Below are positions 53,636 to 62,198 of a stretch of DNA of 64,000 bases, piece after piece (the first letter of the stretch is position 1; each line of letters starts with the position of its first letter). Below the pieces are notes generated by a model. That model did not search any database, was not told where the DNA came from, and saw nothing but the letters and a program-made list of their open reading frames with translations. The DNA is from Hymenobacter tibetensis (GTDB lineage Bacteria; Bacteroidota; Bacteroidia; Cytophagales; Hymenobacteraceae): contig NZ_CP094669.1 in the NCBI RefSeq assembly GCF_022827545.1, positions 5,139,001-5,203,000 on the forward strand, written 5' to 3'. A program made the translations under genes and the position numbers.

Positions 53636-54565
53636 CTATACCAAGGGTTGACGCCGGTGCAGGAAGCGTTGCTTGAGCCAAAGGAAGGGAGCGCCCAGTG
53701 CTAGGATGAAGCCCCAGTCGGCACCAAACCGCTCTAAGCCCTCCACCGCTAGGTCTACCCGCCCGACGGCAAGCCCAGCTCCTACCAATGCCGCTGCGGG
53801 AATAAAAGCCATGGCAATCAGCGGACCAGCTTGAAAGCTGCGCCGAAACGCCGCCAGAATGACTATGCCGGACAGGGCTCCGGCGGCGGCCATAAGCAGT
53901 TCCAGGAGTTTCGGATGCGCTAAGTGCTGGACTTCGCCATTCGCCGCCAAGGCGTCCGCGCTGGTTTCGCCGGCCGCCACCAAGGCTAGCATGGTCAGGG
54001 CCGCTGCCCCAACCAGTACGGCGTAACCGGCCAGTACCGAAACCAGCCCCCGGCCCACCAGCGGCCAGTGTCGCAATACCAAGCCCAGGGGCACTTTGGT
54101 CATGGGGTCGAAGCCGGGAGCAATGATAGCCGAGGCGACAAAAGCCACGGCCTGCGGCACCGGTTCCGACACAAGGCCGATGGCCGCCACCACCCCACCC
54201 AGAGCCATTAGAAGCAGATAATTGGTGGTGATGCGCCCCTGATGGCGCAAACCGCTTTCCATTTCCTCCCAGATGGCTTCGTCCCGGTCGTCATCTACGG
54301 CGTGGTGGCTGGCTGGCGAAATGAAGCTGGTCGCCTCGCTGGTCACGATGCTTAAGGCCTGGTGGTCCGTCACGGCGGCGCGGGCCCGACGCAGTACCTC
54401 ATTGGCCCCACGGTTGAGCACGTGCACAATCAGCACATCGCCGGCTGGTTTGAGCGAAGCTCCTCGTTGGAGGGTCAGGCCAATGACTTCATCCAAGGAG
54501 ATAAGTTCGGTTTGCAGAGAAGCAGTTACGTCGGGCGGAACGGCCAGTTCAATCGTACGGTGCAT
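53636..54565 (-). CDS. DUF389-family membrane protein
   Basis: ATG 54565 (MHRTIELAVPPDVTASLQTE) gives 309 residues. The first 115 residues are a soluble domain (VLIVHVLNRGANEVLRRARA). The rest contains about six hydrophobic helices with the DUF389 signature FVASAIIAPGFDPMTKVPLG near residue 160, ILAAFRRSFQAGPLIAMAFIP and a terminal GAPFLWLKQRFLHRR. The family (TIGR00341-like) is widespread in bacteria and its transport or sensing role is unknown. It stands alone here. Confidence 0.88.
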   Translation of the reverse strand: MHRTIELAVPPDVTASLQTELISLDEVIGLTLQRGASLKPAGDVLIVHVLNRGANEVLRRARAAVTDHQALSIVTSEATSFISPASHHAVDDDRDEAIWEEMESGLRHQGRITTNYLLLMALGGVVAAIGLVSEPVPQAVAFVASAIIAPGFDPMTKVPLGLVLRHWPLVGRGLVSVLAGYAVLVGAAALTMLALVAAGETSADALAANGEVQHLAHPKLLELLMAAAGALSGIVILAAFRRSFQAGPLIAMAFIPAAALVGAGLAVGRVDLAVEGLERFGADWGFILALGAPFLWLKQRFLHRRQPLV

Positions 54566-55018
54566 ACAGGCGACGGAGGATATTCCTGCTGCAACGAACA
54601 AGGAGCTTCAGGGTTACTCTATTACCTATATATACGATAGACAGCCTACGTTTGATACCCTCACGTAGCGGTGACTACCAGCGCTATGAGTAAGGCGATT
54701 GTCAACTGAAAAACCACACGTCAACCAGTAGGCACAGACTTAGAAGCAAGCAAAGAAGTAGAATCCGTCTCAAGCACAAGAGGCGTCGAATCCGGGCACG
54801 AGTATGCTTCATTGAACACACACTAGAGGCTAGTACCATTACACCAAAGCAAGCTCGGCCAGCAAGGCCAAGGCAGATACTATACACAAGAGCGTAGAGG
54901 CCCCTAATTCCTCGGTAAAACGATATGGAGTAGAGTCTTTTAGCATGTAAAACGAAGAAAGGATTATAAACTATGTACAAACATATTTACATAGTGCAAA
55001 TACATTGCCAGACTTTTT
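54566..55018. other. 453-base stretch without a supported gene
   Basis: A 92-codon minus-strand frame (54702-54980) is hydrophobic and Leu/Cys/Arg-rich, but shows no domain, and its composition looks like chance. The last 60 bases are AT-rich and lie downstream of the STAS-like gene. Nothing else is seen. Confidence 0.5.
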
Positions 55019-55417
55019 CTATTCTTGGGCTAGGAGCCACGCGACAGCTAGGTCTTCTCGATCGAAATGCTGATAAACGACACCTGAGTGCTGCATTGCC
55101 TGCAGGCTTATACTGTGCACCGCGAGGCGCGCAAACAAGTGGGTGGAGTTAAGGATGGCGCCGTAGCGGTAGCCTTGTTGGGCCGCCCGCGGCAACCAGT
55201 CGAGCATGTACCACGCTGCGTCTTCGTCAGCGGGCGGGTCTGCTAGGCGTTGGTCGGTGAGTACTTTATGGCACCCCCAAGTGCGCAGCTCGAGCAGGAC
55301 GCGCTCTAAGACGGCGCGCGTAGCTGCGCTCGAGATGGGTCCTGCTAGCCACGTCACGTGCAAAAAGCCGGCGGGGTGGAACACGATACTGGCAGCAGGT
55401 GCCGTCGAAAAAGCCAT
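55019..55417 (-). CDS. STAS/SpoIIAA-like protein, second copy
   Basis: This 132-residue soluble protein shares the layout of the members at 15611-16006 and 55522-55929: an N-terminal strand pair ending LHVTWLAGPIS, a helix RAVLERVLLELRTWGCHKVL, a DQRLADPP turn, then WLPRAAQQGYRYGAILNSTH and a C-terminal DLAVAWLL helix. It follows the third copy on the same strand by 104 bases, so the pair probably forms an operon divergent from the BLUF gene. A signalling role is suggested by that position only. Confidence 0.75.
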   Translation of the reverse strand: MAFSTAPAASIVFHPAGFLHVTWLAGPISSAATRAVLERVLLELRTWGCHKVLTDQRLADPPADEDAAWYMLDWLPRAAQQGYRYGAILNSTHLFARLAVHSISLQAMQHSGVVYQHFDREDLAVAWLLAQE

Positions 55418-55521
55418 CAGGACCAGGGAAAGAACAGGTACATTGGCGCCTCGCTCGTTGCGGTCACCCCATGTTGTACTAGTATACGAGAGACCACAAA
55501 AAAACGCTCGCTAGGGCAGAG

Positions 55522-55929
55522 CTACGCTACGTGTGGTTGCGTTCTCAGCCACGCGCGGGCCTCCTCTTCGCTCACGCCCGTGTAATAGCGGGGCCAAGGC
55601 GCGGTCTGATCGTGCAGGATGTCGACCAGCGCCATATGCGAGAGCAGATCCGGCGGCTGCACTAAAGCACAGTACCGGTAGCCCGCTCGTAGAGCCCGGG
55701 GCCGCCAATCGAGTTGCAACCAGACTTGCATCTCCACGGAGAAGGGGAGCTCGGCCTGCTGGGAGACCAGCAGCTTTTGCCAGTGATGGGTTTGCAAGGC
55801 CCCCAGCACTTGCTCCATTACGTGCTGCAGGGCAGTATCCGTGTGCAGACCGGGCCCCCAGTGTAGGTGCAGGTAGTCAGCTCCGGAGTGCAGCGTGATG
55901 CGCGCGACGCGATTGTGGAAGTACACCAT
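55522..55929 (-). CDS. STAS/SpoIIAA-like protein, third copy
   Basis: This 135-residue protein has RITLHSGADYLHLHWGPGLH, a helix HVMEQVLGALQTHHWQKLLV, then WLQLDWRPRALRAGYRYCAL and an end EEEARAWLRTQPHV. It matches its neighbour at 55019-55417 in fold and in the phrase PRA-(Q/R)-GYRY. It is divergent from the BLUF photoreceptor gene, with 97 bases between the starts. The arrangement suggests a light- or redox-controlled regulatory unit, but no experimental family role is known to me. Confidence 0.75.
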   Translation of the reverse strand: MVYFHNRVARITLHSGADYLHLHWGPGLHTDTALQHVMEQVLGALQTHHWQKLLVSQQAELPFSVEMQVWLQLDWRPRALRAGYRYCALVQPPDLLSHMALVDILHDQTAPWPRYYTGVSEEEARAWLRTQPHVA

Positions 55930-56026
55930 CGGCTTCTATACGGTCAGGCTGCTTTTGCGTAGTGGCCCCCGGTAAAACCCGTAGTTATGCGGAGTCAATT
56001 GTTCACGTGGCCTGCGTATACCTACT

Positions 56027-56605
56027 ATGAAGAATTCCGACCTACTACGGCGGCAGAAAGCCGTCGCGTGGGTCTTGACCCTCACCGAGAACACCCGCTT
56101 TACTCCGCACCCCTACGAGCAGCACTTACTTGAACGCTTTGCCCAAGGCGAGATTGCACTCGACGACATCCCGTCTTTATTTGCGGCGCGTGTACACCAC
56201 ATTCTTTACCGTAGCCGAGCTACCCACCCGTTTACGCAGGAACAGCTCACGGACTTGGTTGCGCATTCGCGTCCCTACAACACGTATAGCGACATCACCG
56301 GCTTACTCTGTTACTGCGATGGGACCTTTGTGCAGTTACTCGAAGGGCCGGAAGCGTCGGTACTCGAACTCTACGCCGCCATCTGCCAAGACCCGCGGCA
56401 TGAACAGATCGAGACTCTAAGCGACGCGGCCGGCTCTACCCGGTGGTTTGCCGACTGGCGCATGGCCCTGACTACTCCACCACCAACAACTTTCTACTGG
56501 TTGATCTCACACCTGGAAGCGCGTGAGCAGGCACTTGTGCAGCCTCAGTTTCCCATAACTGATCCGCACCTACTGACCTTGCTGCAAGCGTTCAGCAGGC
56601 TGTAA
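56027..56605 (+). CDS. BLUF-domain photoreceptor with a VbhA-like N-terminal extension
   Basis: The 192-residue protein ends in a BLUF flavin domain (about 56-150) with VHHILYRSRA (key Tyr), SRPYNTYSDITGLLCY (Asn) and GTFVQLLEGPEASV (Gln), so the flavin photocycle residues are present. The first 55 residues read RRQKAVAWVLTLTEN and LLERFAQGEIALDDIPSLF, resembling the helical antitoxin-VbhA type unit with its GEI-x-x-D motif. BLUF proteins sense blue light through FAD. The N-terminal fusion is unusual. Neighbouring STAS-like genes are divergent and may be its targets. Confidence 0.88.
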   Translation: MKNSDLLRRQKAVAWVLTLTENTRFTPHPYEQHLLERFAQGEIALDDIPSLFAARVHHILYRSRATHPFTQEQLTDLVAHSRPYNTYSDITGLLCYCDGTFVQLLEGPEASVLELYAAICQDPRHEQIETLSDAAGSTRWFADWRMALTTPPPTTFYWLISHLEAREQALVQPQFPITDPHLLTLLQAFSRL

Positions 56606-57157
56606 ACGTAGATGGAATGTTGCCTAGTAGCGCCAGTAACGGGGTACTTATGAGCTCAGACTGTCTGCTTAGAATGCAGCCGTTTTCTTCTCGAGTCCTC
56701 ATGTGTCGAGCAACACGCAATACAAGCAGCGTTTGCGCCCGACGCCCTGGCCAACGAGGCGTTCGGCTGGTGGAATACTACCCCTATCGGACAATCCGGT
56801 TAGATTATGTCATACTAACTCCAGGCTAATGCCTGGAGCCCTGGCATGGAAAGAGAGAATGTACTTTGCTGGCATGGTGGGGTATGTACGGCGACGGGAC
56901 CAAAAGACGGCGAAGTGCCCACGCTGATTGCCTGTCTACAGCTTGTACATCTGACACACGTGCGGACTTGTCTGCTCTAGCTCTTTGTCACAAATAGCCA
57001 AACTCTTAGACTAGTGCACTACGAAAAAAAGCCTTCTAAGCTGAACAGGAGATGATTGATGGTGCTATATACTTGTGAAAGCATACTATACTAAGGATAA
57101 CACCAGTCACAGTAGCGCACGAGGTGTCCTGTTGGTCGGCTAGTAGGTGAAGTAGCT
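56606..57157. other. 552-base stretch holding at most a short gene remnant
   Basis: At about 56690-56803 a plus-strand frame without a start reads EQHAIQAAFAPDALANEAFG then WWNTTPIGQSG and TAG, which looks coding-like and may be the end of a lost gene. A small hairpin, CCAGGCtaatGCCTGG, follows at about 56822. The remaining bases to 57157 are AT-rich and hold nothing I can support. Confidence 0.35.
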
Positions 57158-57397
57158 TTGCAGTACTACAAAGCTTCCTCGCGCTTCTATCCACTCACAC
57201 TTACCTTGCCTACTTCTATACCTTCGTGTTCTGCTCCCTTACCCATTGCGTCTCACTTGTTTACGCTCAGCGCCCTGGACGTCGCGCCGGGTTACGCTAC
57301 CATTGACGGCGAGTATATTGCCCAAGAAGACGGCGAAGAAGCCTTGCGCACTGGCCGGGCTATGTTAGTTGGTGGCCTGTTCGTTGGGTTAGAGTAA
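57158..57397 (+). CDS. Doubtful small hypothetical protein or remnant
   Basis: The frame of 79 codons opens with TTG and has no in-frame ATG before residue 68. The last 50 residues (FTLSALDVAPGYATIDGEYI, then AQEDGEEALRTGRAMLVGGL) look coding, with a GYATIDGEYI strand pair and an acidic turn. The first 25 residues are Pro/Ser/Leu-rich and less convincing. It may be the 3' part of a lost gene. I do not recognise a family. Confidence 0.35.
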   Translation: MQYYKASSRFYPLTLTLPTSIPSCSAPLPIASHLFTLSALDVAPGYATIDGEYIAQEDGEEALRTGRAMLVGGLFVGLE

Positions 57398-57422
57398 CGT
57401 CGAGTAAGCGCATCCGTATTCC

Positions 57423-57720
57423 CTACATAGATAGCCCCTGCGAGCAATCACGCGAGGTGCCTTCTCGTTCCAGACTAGCCACCGCATTGGTACGCATGCG
57501 ACGGTGTTCCCACTCTTCTTCCAAGGTAGCGCCGATGGAGCGTTGCACCGTGTCAAGCACACGGTTGATCCTTTCAATGGTCTGCCAATCGAAGCAGTAA
57601 CTAACCTGCATACCTACCCGTCCTGCTTCTAATGGCTGGATCTTCCACACATTAGCGCTGGCTTGTTCTAGGCCCGCCTGAATGCATCTGAATGCGTTCT
57701 GCTTGCTCTATTGAACTAGC
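57423..57720 (-). pseudogene. Small hypothetical gene broken by a 10-bp tandem duplication
   Basis: On the minus strand the upstream frame reads SSIEQAERIQ and the downstream frame AGLEQASANVWKIQPLEAGR then VGMQVSYCFDWQTIERINRV to TAG at 57423. The break is at two adjacent copies of CTGAATGCAT/CTGAATGC (57678-57695, plus strand). Removing one 10-base unit restores a continuous reading SIEQAERIQAGLEQASANVW. The 5' end is lost where a dispersed repeat begins at about 57719. The family is not recognised; the product would be helical and cytosolic. Confidence 0.7.
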
Positions 57721-57853
57721 CGTGCAGACTTCGCTGGAATTAAAGGTGGATACCGATCCTACGCAGTAAGTTGAATTCTTCACTGTTAATCATCCCGTAA
57801 GGCTGCGACGCAAGATAACTGCACAACAAGAAGCCCGGCCAGTGGCCAGGCTT
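57719..57853 (+). repeat. Dispersed repeat copy A (gene end plus terminator)
   Basis: About 135 bases match 62763-62899 closely, including an identical stretch of about 50 bases starting TGGAATTAAAGGTGGATACC. Both copies encode the same C-terminal tail (LELKVDTDPTQ, TAA), the same 3' leader and a similar hairpin. Copy A has no upstream gene body and abuts a truncated gene on the other strand. Confidence 0.85.
57831..57853. terminator. Terminator hairpin within repeat copy A
   Basis: AAGCCCGGCC (57831-57840) pairs with GGCCAGGCTT (57844-57853) with one mismatch, then TTTC. It lies 23 bases from the stop of the convergent dehydrogenase gene. Confidence 0.7.
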
Positions 57854-57876
57854 TTCGCTTCTAAAACCGCAGCAGA

Positions 57877-59181
57877 TTACATACCGCGGTAACTCACGCG
57901 CCAGATAACGCCGGCTCCGTCCTCGGCAATGAGCAGCGCCCCGTCACTAGCCACCGTGATGCCCACGGGCCGGCCCCACACCTGCGGGGCCGCGCGCTGG
58001 CCGTCATTGAGGTGCCAACCCGTAACGAAGTCCTCATAGCCCGCTCCGCGCCCATCTGCCCCGGCCGTTTCGGGTACGCCAGCCGCATTCATGCGGATGC
58101 GCACCACTTTGTAGCCACTGCCTTCGGCGCGGTTCCAAGAGCCGCGCATAGTCACGAACAAATCGCCGCGGGCATCAGCAGGAAAAGCGGTGCCATTGTA
58201 GAACGTCAGGCCCAGAGCAGCCGAGTGCGGCCGCAACAGCACTTCCGGCGTACGGGTGGTAGCGACCTCCGCCGGCACCGGGCCGGGCACTCGCGGGTCG
58301 CGGTTGGTAGGCGCCAAATACACCCAGGGATAACCGAAGAAGCCGCCGCGGGGCACCGCCGTCACGTAGTCCGGCACCAGATCGTCACCGAGCAAGTCCC
58401 GCTCGTTGGATACCGTCCAGATTTCCCCCGCTCGAGCCGGGTTCACGTCCATGCCCTGCGGGTTGCGCAGTCCCGAAGCGTAGGTGGCTTGGCCCGTGCC
58501 ATCGAGGTTGAATTCCTGAATGGTGGTCCGACGGGGGTCCTGTTCTACCGTCGCGTTTTGCGACGAGCCGATGCCCACGTAGAGCTTGTTGTTATACAGC
58601 ATCAGGGAGCGAGCCGGATGCTGCGCCCCACCCGGCAGGTCGGCCAACTTGGTCGGCGCCCCCGCGGCCTGGGTCTGACCGCTGGTGTACTCGTAGCGCA
58701 ACAGCGCTCCGGAGCAGGCCACATAGAAACTGTTCCCGTTGAAGGCCATACCCATCGGCCGGTCGAGTACCCCCGCTGAGGCCCAGACGCTGCTGGTTTC
58801 AGCTCGGCCGTCTCCGTCGGCGTCGCGCAGCACTGTGATTTGGTTTTGCATCATCTGCGCGACAAACACGTCGCCGTTGGGCGCGATGGCCATCCAGCGG
58901 CCGGTGGGCACGTCCTCGCGAAAGATGTTGACGGCATATCCCTGCGGCACCCGTAGTTTGGCATCCGTGGGGCGCTCCATGAGCACCTGCGGGTAGTTGG
59001 TGGCGGACGGGGTCGCGTAGGGCGCCGGCAACTCGGCGAGCCGAATGGTCGTGGTGGCGGGCGTCAGCGTTTCCGTCGGGAAGTCGGCCACCTGCGGTTC
59101 GGTGTTGCTATCATCGTCGTTGTTGCAGGCATTCAAGCCCAGCAGCAGCGCTCCGGACAGTACGTAAATAGTAAGTTTCAT
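57877..59181 (-). CDS. PQQ-type glucose/sorbosone dehydrogenase-like lipoprotein
   Basis: ATG 59181 (MKLTIYVLSGALLLGLNACN) gives a lipoprotein signal with lipobox GLNAC followed by an Asp/Asn-rich tether; 434 residues. The body is a six-bladed propeller of the soluble glucose dehydrogenase/L-sorbosone dehydrogenase family: PTGRWMAIAPNGDVFVAQ, GVLDRPMGMAFNGN, ASGLRNPQGMDVNP, FGYPWVYL, RGSWNRAEGSGYKV and WGRPVGITVASDGALLIAED. These oxidise sugars or related alcohols in the periplasm or at the surface with PQQ. The frame is also open 96 bases upstream, but that part belongs to a porin remnant. Confidence 0.92.
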   Translation of the reverse strand: MKLTIYVLSGALLLGLNACNNDDDSNTEPQVADFPTETLTPATTTIRLAELPAPYATPSATNYPQVLMERPTDAKLRVPQGYAVNIFREDVPTGRWMAIAPNGDVFVAQMMQNQITVLRDADGDGRAETSSVWASAGVLDRPMGMAFNGNSFYVACSGALLRYEYTSGQTQAAGAPTKLADLPGGAQHPARSLMLYNNKLYVGIGSSQNATVEQDPRRTTIQEFNLDGTGQATYASGLRNPQGMDVNPARAGEIWTVSNERDLLGDDLVPDYVTAVPRGGFFGYPWVYLAPTNRDPRVPGPVPAEVATTRTPEVLLRPHSAALGLTFYNGTAFPADARGDLFVTMRGSWNRAEGSGYKVVRIRMNAAGVPETAGADGRGAGYEDFVTGWHLNDGQRAAPQVWGRPVGITVASDGALLIAEDGAGVIWRVSYRGM

Positions 59182-59273
59182 AGCGAGTTGGTTGGCGTAC
59201 AGAAGGCTATACGCAACCTCAACTAGGCCGTTATGGACCAGCTTTACCGAATGCTCCTGACGGATGACTTCAC

Positions 59274-59440
59274 TCACTGCGCTCCGAAGGCGTAGCTTAT
59301 TTGTGCTTGTAGACTGCTAGTGCGCACGTACCAGAGTTGTTGCGGCTAAAAGGGCGTATCATAGCATCATAGCGTAACTTCGAGGAAGGTTGGCGTAGCT
59401 TGGTGACCTCCGCCGCGTAGCGCAATGAGAAAGCCCTTGG
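59274..59440 (-). pseudogene. 3' remnant of a PorT-like porin gene
   Basis: Minus-strand codons read FSLRYAAEVTKLRQPSSKLR, then after a one-base frame change RTSSLQAQISYAFGAQ and TGA at 59274. The intact porin at 47914-48612 has VELRYAAGLTSVRQP and ends RTLQAQVSYQLSAL, so this is the last quarter of a related gene. No upstream part remains: a TAG precedes it and the barstar gene lies beyond. Confidence 0.75.
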
Positions 59441-59471
59441 CTAGAGTTAGCGTTTAGTGCCGAGCCAGTAA

Positions 59472-59744
59472 CTAGACCAGCACAATGCGCTTACCCGGCC
59501 GCTCGGTTTCGTAGTCCTGTATTACCTGCCGCAGGATGCCCATATCCTTCGGGCAAGCTTGAGCAAATTCCTCCCAGTTCACCAGCACCAGCTGCTCGGG
59601 CAGTTCGACGATGGCGATGATGCAGTCCCAGAAGGCGTCCCAGCTCGCCCAGCCCACGCCGTACCAGTCGGGAAAGCCCAGCTGAATTTTGAAGAGCTCG
59701 TGCAGGGCAGCTTTGGTGGTGATGCCGCGTAGGTCTAGGGTCAT
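59472..59744 (-). CDS. Barstar-family ribonuclease-inhibitor-like protein
   Basis: This 90-residue protein has the barstar fold signature: LDLRGITTKAALHELFKIQL, then GFPDWYGVGWASWDAFWDCI, followed by LPEQLVLVNWEEFAQACPKD and a final strand GKRIVLV. Barstars bind and block barnase-type RNases and serve as immunity proteins for secreted or contact-dependent toxins. No barnase-like gene is in the window, so it is an orphan immunity gene or a regulator. It is divergent from the SH3-domain gene. Confidence 0.9.
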   Translation of the reverse strand: MTLDLRGITTKAALHELFKIQLGFPDWYGVGWASWDAFWDCIIAIVELPEQLVLVNWEEFAQACPKDMGILRQVIQDYETERPGKRIVLV

Positions 59745-59813
59745 GCGGTAAAGTAGGAAGAGTGCAGGGAATCCGGCATTTTGCCGAACTTATTTATAGC
59801 AATACTTCTATTC

Positions 59814-60413
59814 ATGAAACAGGGTCGACTTGTTTAGGTGCTCTTTTTCTTGTCGTTGGTAGCCTCTGCACAGGTTCGCGACAGTGCTCGGGTCGACCAG
59901 ACGGACACGCAGGAACAACTTCTCTCCTATCGCTACGTCAATGCTTCATCCTTAACCTTACGAGCGCTTCCCTCCGCTGCCGCACAAGCCTTAGCTCGCC
60001 TTGACGGAGCGAGCCGGCTACTGCTGGTAGAAGAGCGTGCCGATGGCTGGAGCCAAGTGCAGGTGCAAGACTATCTTGGCTATGTCAAGTCGGAATACCT
60101 CGTCGAAGAGCAGGACCAGGTTACGGCCGAAACAGTTGATTGGGAGATAGTGGAAGTTGCCGGCGGGCAGGCCTATACCAAGGTCAGCACTGTCGAATCG
60201 CCGCGGGTGGTGGCTGGGCACCCTGCCACCCGCCCAGTGTCTTCCAAGCACTCCAGGGGACCGAAAGCATACATCTGCAACAATGGCCGCACAGAAGTTT
60301 ACCATAATAGTGAGGACTGCTCGGCTATGCGCCGCTGCACCTATCAAACCAAGATAGCCACCACCAGCGAGGCCAGAAACTCAGGCTTACGCGAGTGCAT
60401 GAAATGCTTTTAA
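59814..60413 (+). pseudogene. SH3-domain exported protein with TAG in its signal peptide
   Basis: ATG 59814 opens MKQGRLV, TAG follows at 59835-59837, and the frame continues VLFFLSLVASAQ, completing a normal signal peptide if the TAG is read as an amino acid (Trp by TGG to TAG is plausible). The rest is open to 60413. It has a bacterial SH3 domain (NASSLTLRALPSAAAQALAR, GWSQVQVQDYLGYVKSEYLV) and a C-terminal Cys/His motif (YHNSEDCSAMRRC, GLRECMKCF) seen in exported Bacteroidota proteins. A GTG right after the TAG could restart translation and still give a hydrophobic leader, so the gene may be functional. Confidence 0.75.
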
Positions 60414-60494
60414 CCACGCTCCGACTGCTTGGATAACACCTTTTTGCTGTAGTATGCTAACAAGCAAACCTCCCTTCTACCCAAACTATACTAT

Positions 60495-62168
60495 TTGATG
60501 CACACATCTACTTCTTCTATCCTCCGTCACGTCTGCTCGCTGTTGGCCGTTCCGTTGCTGCATGTTGGCGCCTTGGCTCAATCTACACCTACCTGGCAAA
60601 ATGCCCGTGCTGTAGGCACCAACCTGACTGTATCAGGCGCCGCCGCTGTTGATGCGAATGGCAACACCTATGAAGTGGGCTCGTTTTCGGGCACGGCTAC
60701 TTTTGATGGCCTCTCTCTAACCAGCCAAGGCAACATCGATGGATACATAGCCAAATACACTCCAACGGGCACCATAGCGTGGGTGCGCCAATTGGGTTCG
60801 ACAGGCCGAGATCTGGCGTTCAGTGTTGCGCTCGATGCGACTGGCAACACTTATGTTGCAGGAGATTTCACTAATTCGATTGCGCTGTCGGCCAGTGTCG
60901 TGCTCGATGGGGGTAGCACGACTACCTCTAAAGCCTTTGTAGTGCGCTTTTCGCCGCAAGGCACACCCGAGTAGGCGCAACAGAGCGTTCCGACACCTGA
61001 CAATGCACCCACAGCTAGTGGGGTGGGTACCGACGCCCTCGGCCATGTGTATATAACCGGGGTTTTTTCCCGAACCATCACGATTGGTTCTACCACAGTT
61101 ACGTTGCCTACTAATGTGAATAGCGTCTTTACGGCACGCTTATCAGCGGCTACTGGCACCATAGAGTCATTAGCATCTGCCTTTTATTACGCTACGTCTA
61201 CCAGCCCAGGCACCTTTGATTACTTTTATCCGCAGCTGGCAGTCACCCCTACCGGTGAGATGTACATTCTGAATACGTTTAATCAGTCCCCTCTATTTAG
61301 CAATACGACCCTCACCAGTCGTGGCAGCAATGATGTGCTAATAGCAAAATATAATGCCCAAGGCAATTTCGAATGGGCACAACAGTTCGGCGGACCTAGT
61401 GAAGAGAACATGCGGGACGGAGTAGTTGATGCGGCTGGCAACCTATACGTAGTAGGCAGCTTCACTGGCCCGGCCACGTTCGGCAATACCACACTGTCTG
61501 GGGCTGGCAACTTCGATGGGTGCCTCGTAAAATACTCGCCGCAAGGCACGATGCAATGGGTGCAATCTGTAGGGGGACCCAACGTGGACGGACTAACCAG
61601 CGTGAGCCTGGATACCAGCGGCAATCCCTACGTAACAGGCTATTTCACGGGTACCGCTCAATTTGGTTCGGCTACGCTTACCAGCACCGGCAGCCGCGAC
61701 ATTATGGTGGCAGCCTATACGCCACAAGGGCAGCTACGGTGGGCGCAACAAGCTAGTGGCCCCGGCGCAGATACCGGCACTTATCTTGGCATTGATGCCA
61801 CGGGGGAGGTATATGTACATGGGCTTTTTACGGGTAGTTGTAACTTCGGCCCGCTTTCTATAGCTAACTCTGCCACTGGCTATGAATCCTTTGTAGCCCG
61901 CCTTGGCAACCACACGTTCGCTACATCAGCCCGCCCTACTTTCTCGACAGGGCTTTATCCTAACCCTGCTACTACTTCCGTGCACCTTCCTTCTGTGCCC
62001 GTTGGTAATCAGGTGCAGTTACTGGATGCCGTAGGCCGCATAGCCCGCACCACCGTAGTAGCTCCCGGAGGTAGCGTGTCGTTACAGGGAGTAACCCCTG
62101 GCTTGTATGTGGTACGAGCCACCGATGCGCAGGGCCACCAGGTTAGTGGCCGGCTAGTCGTGGAGTAG
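60495..62168 (+). pseudogene. SBBP-repeat T9SS protein interrupted by one TAG
   Basis: A single 557-codon frame runs from ATG 60495 to TAG 62166. It has a signal peptide (cleavage near ALAQ), repeats like DANGNTYEVGSFSGTATF, DAAGNLYVVGSFTGPATFG and DTSGNPYVTGYFTGTAQFG, and a T9SS domain (TGLYPNPATTSVHLP, LLDAVGR, GLYVVRATDA). TAG at 60972-60974 (codon 160) reads GTPE*AQQS, where the parallel blades read GNFEWAQQ, GTMQWVQS and GQLRWAQQ. Trp is therefore expected and TGG to TAG explains it. There are no frameshifts. It resembles the intact protein at 44120-45745. Confidence 0.9.
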
Positions 62169-62198
62169 ACCTTATGCATTTAGATTTTCTGCTTCTTT

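Noticed and set aside
54702..54980. Hydrophobic 92-codon minus-strand frame
   Set aside because: Leu/Cys/Arg-rich composition without family, start signal or neighbours; more likely chance.
59182..59277. N-terminal extension of the dehydrogenase-like lipoprotein
   Set aside because: The ATG at 59181 gives a clean lipoprotein signal; the extension runs towards the porin remnant and has no signal features.
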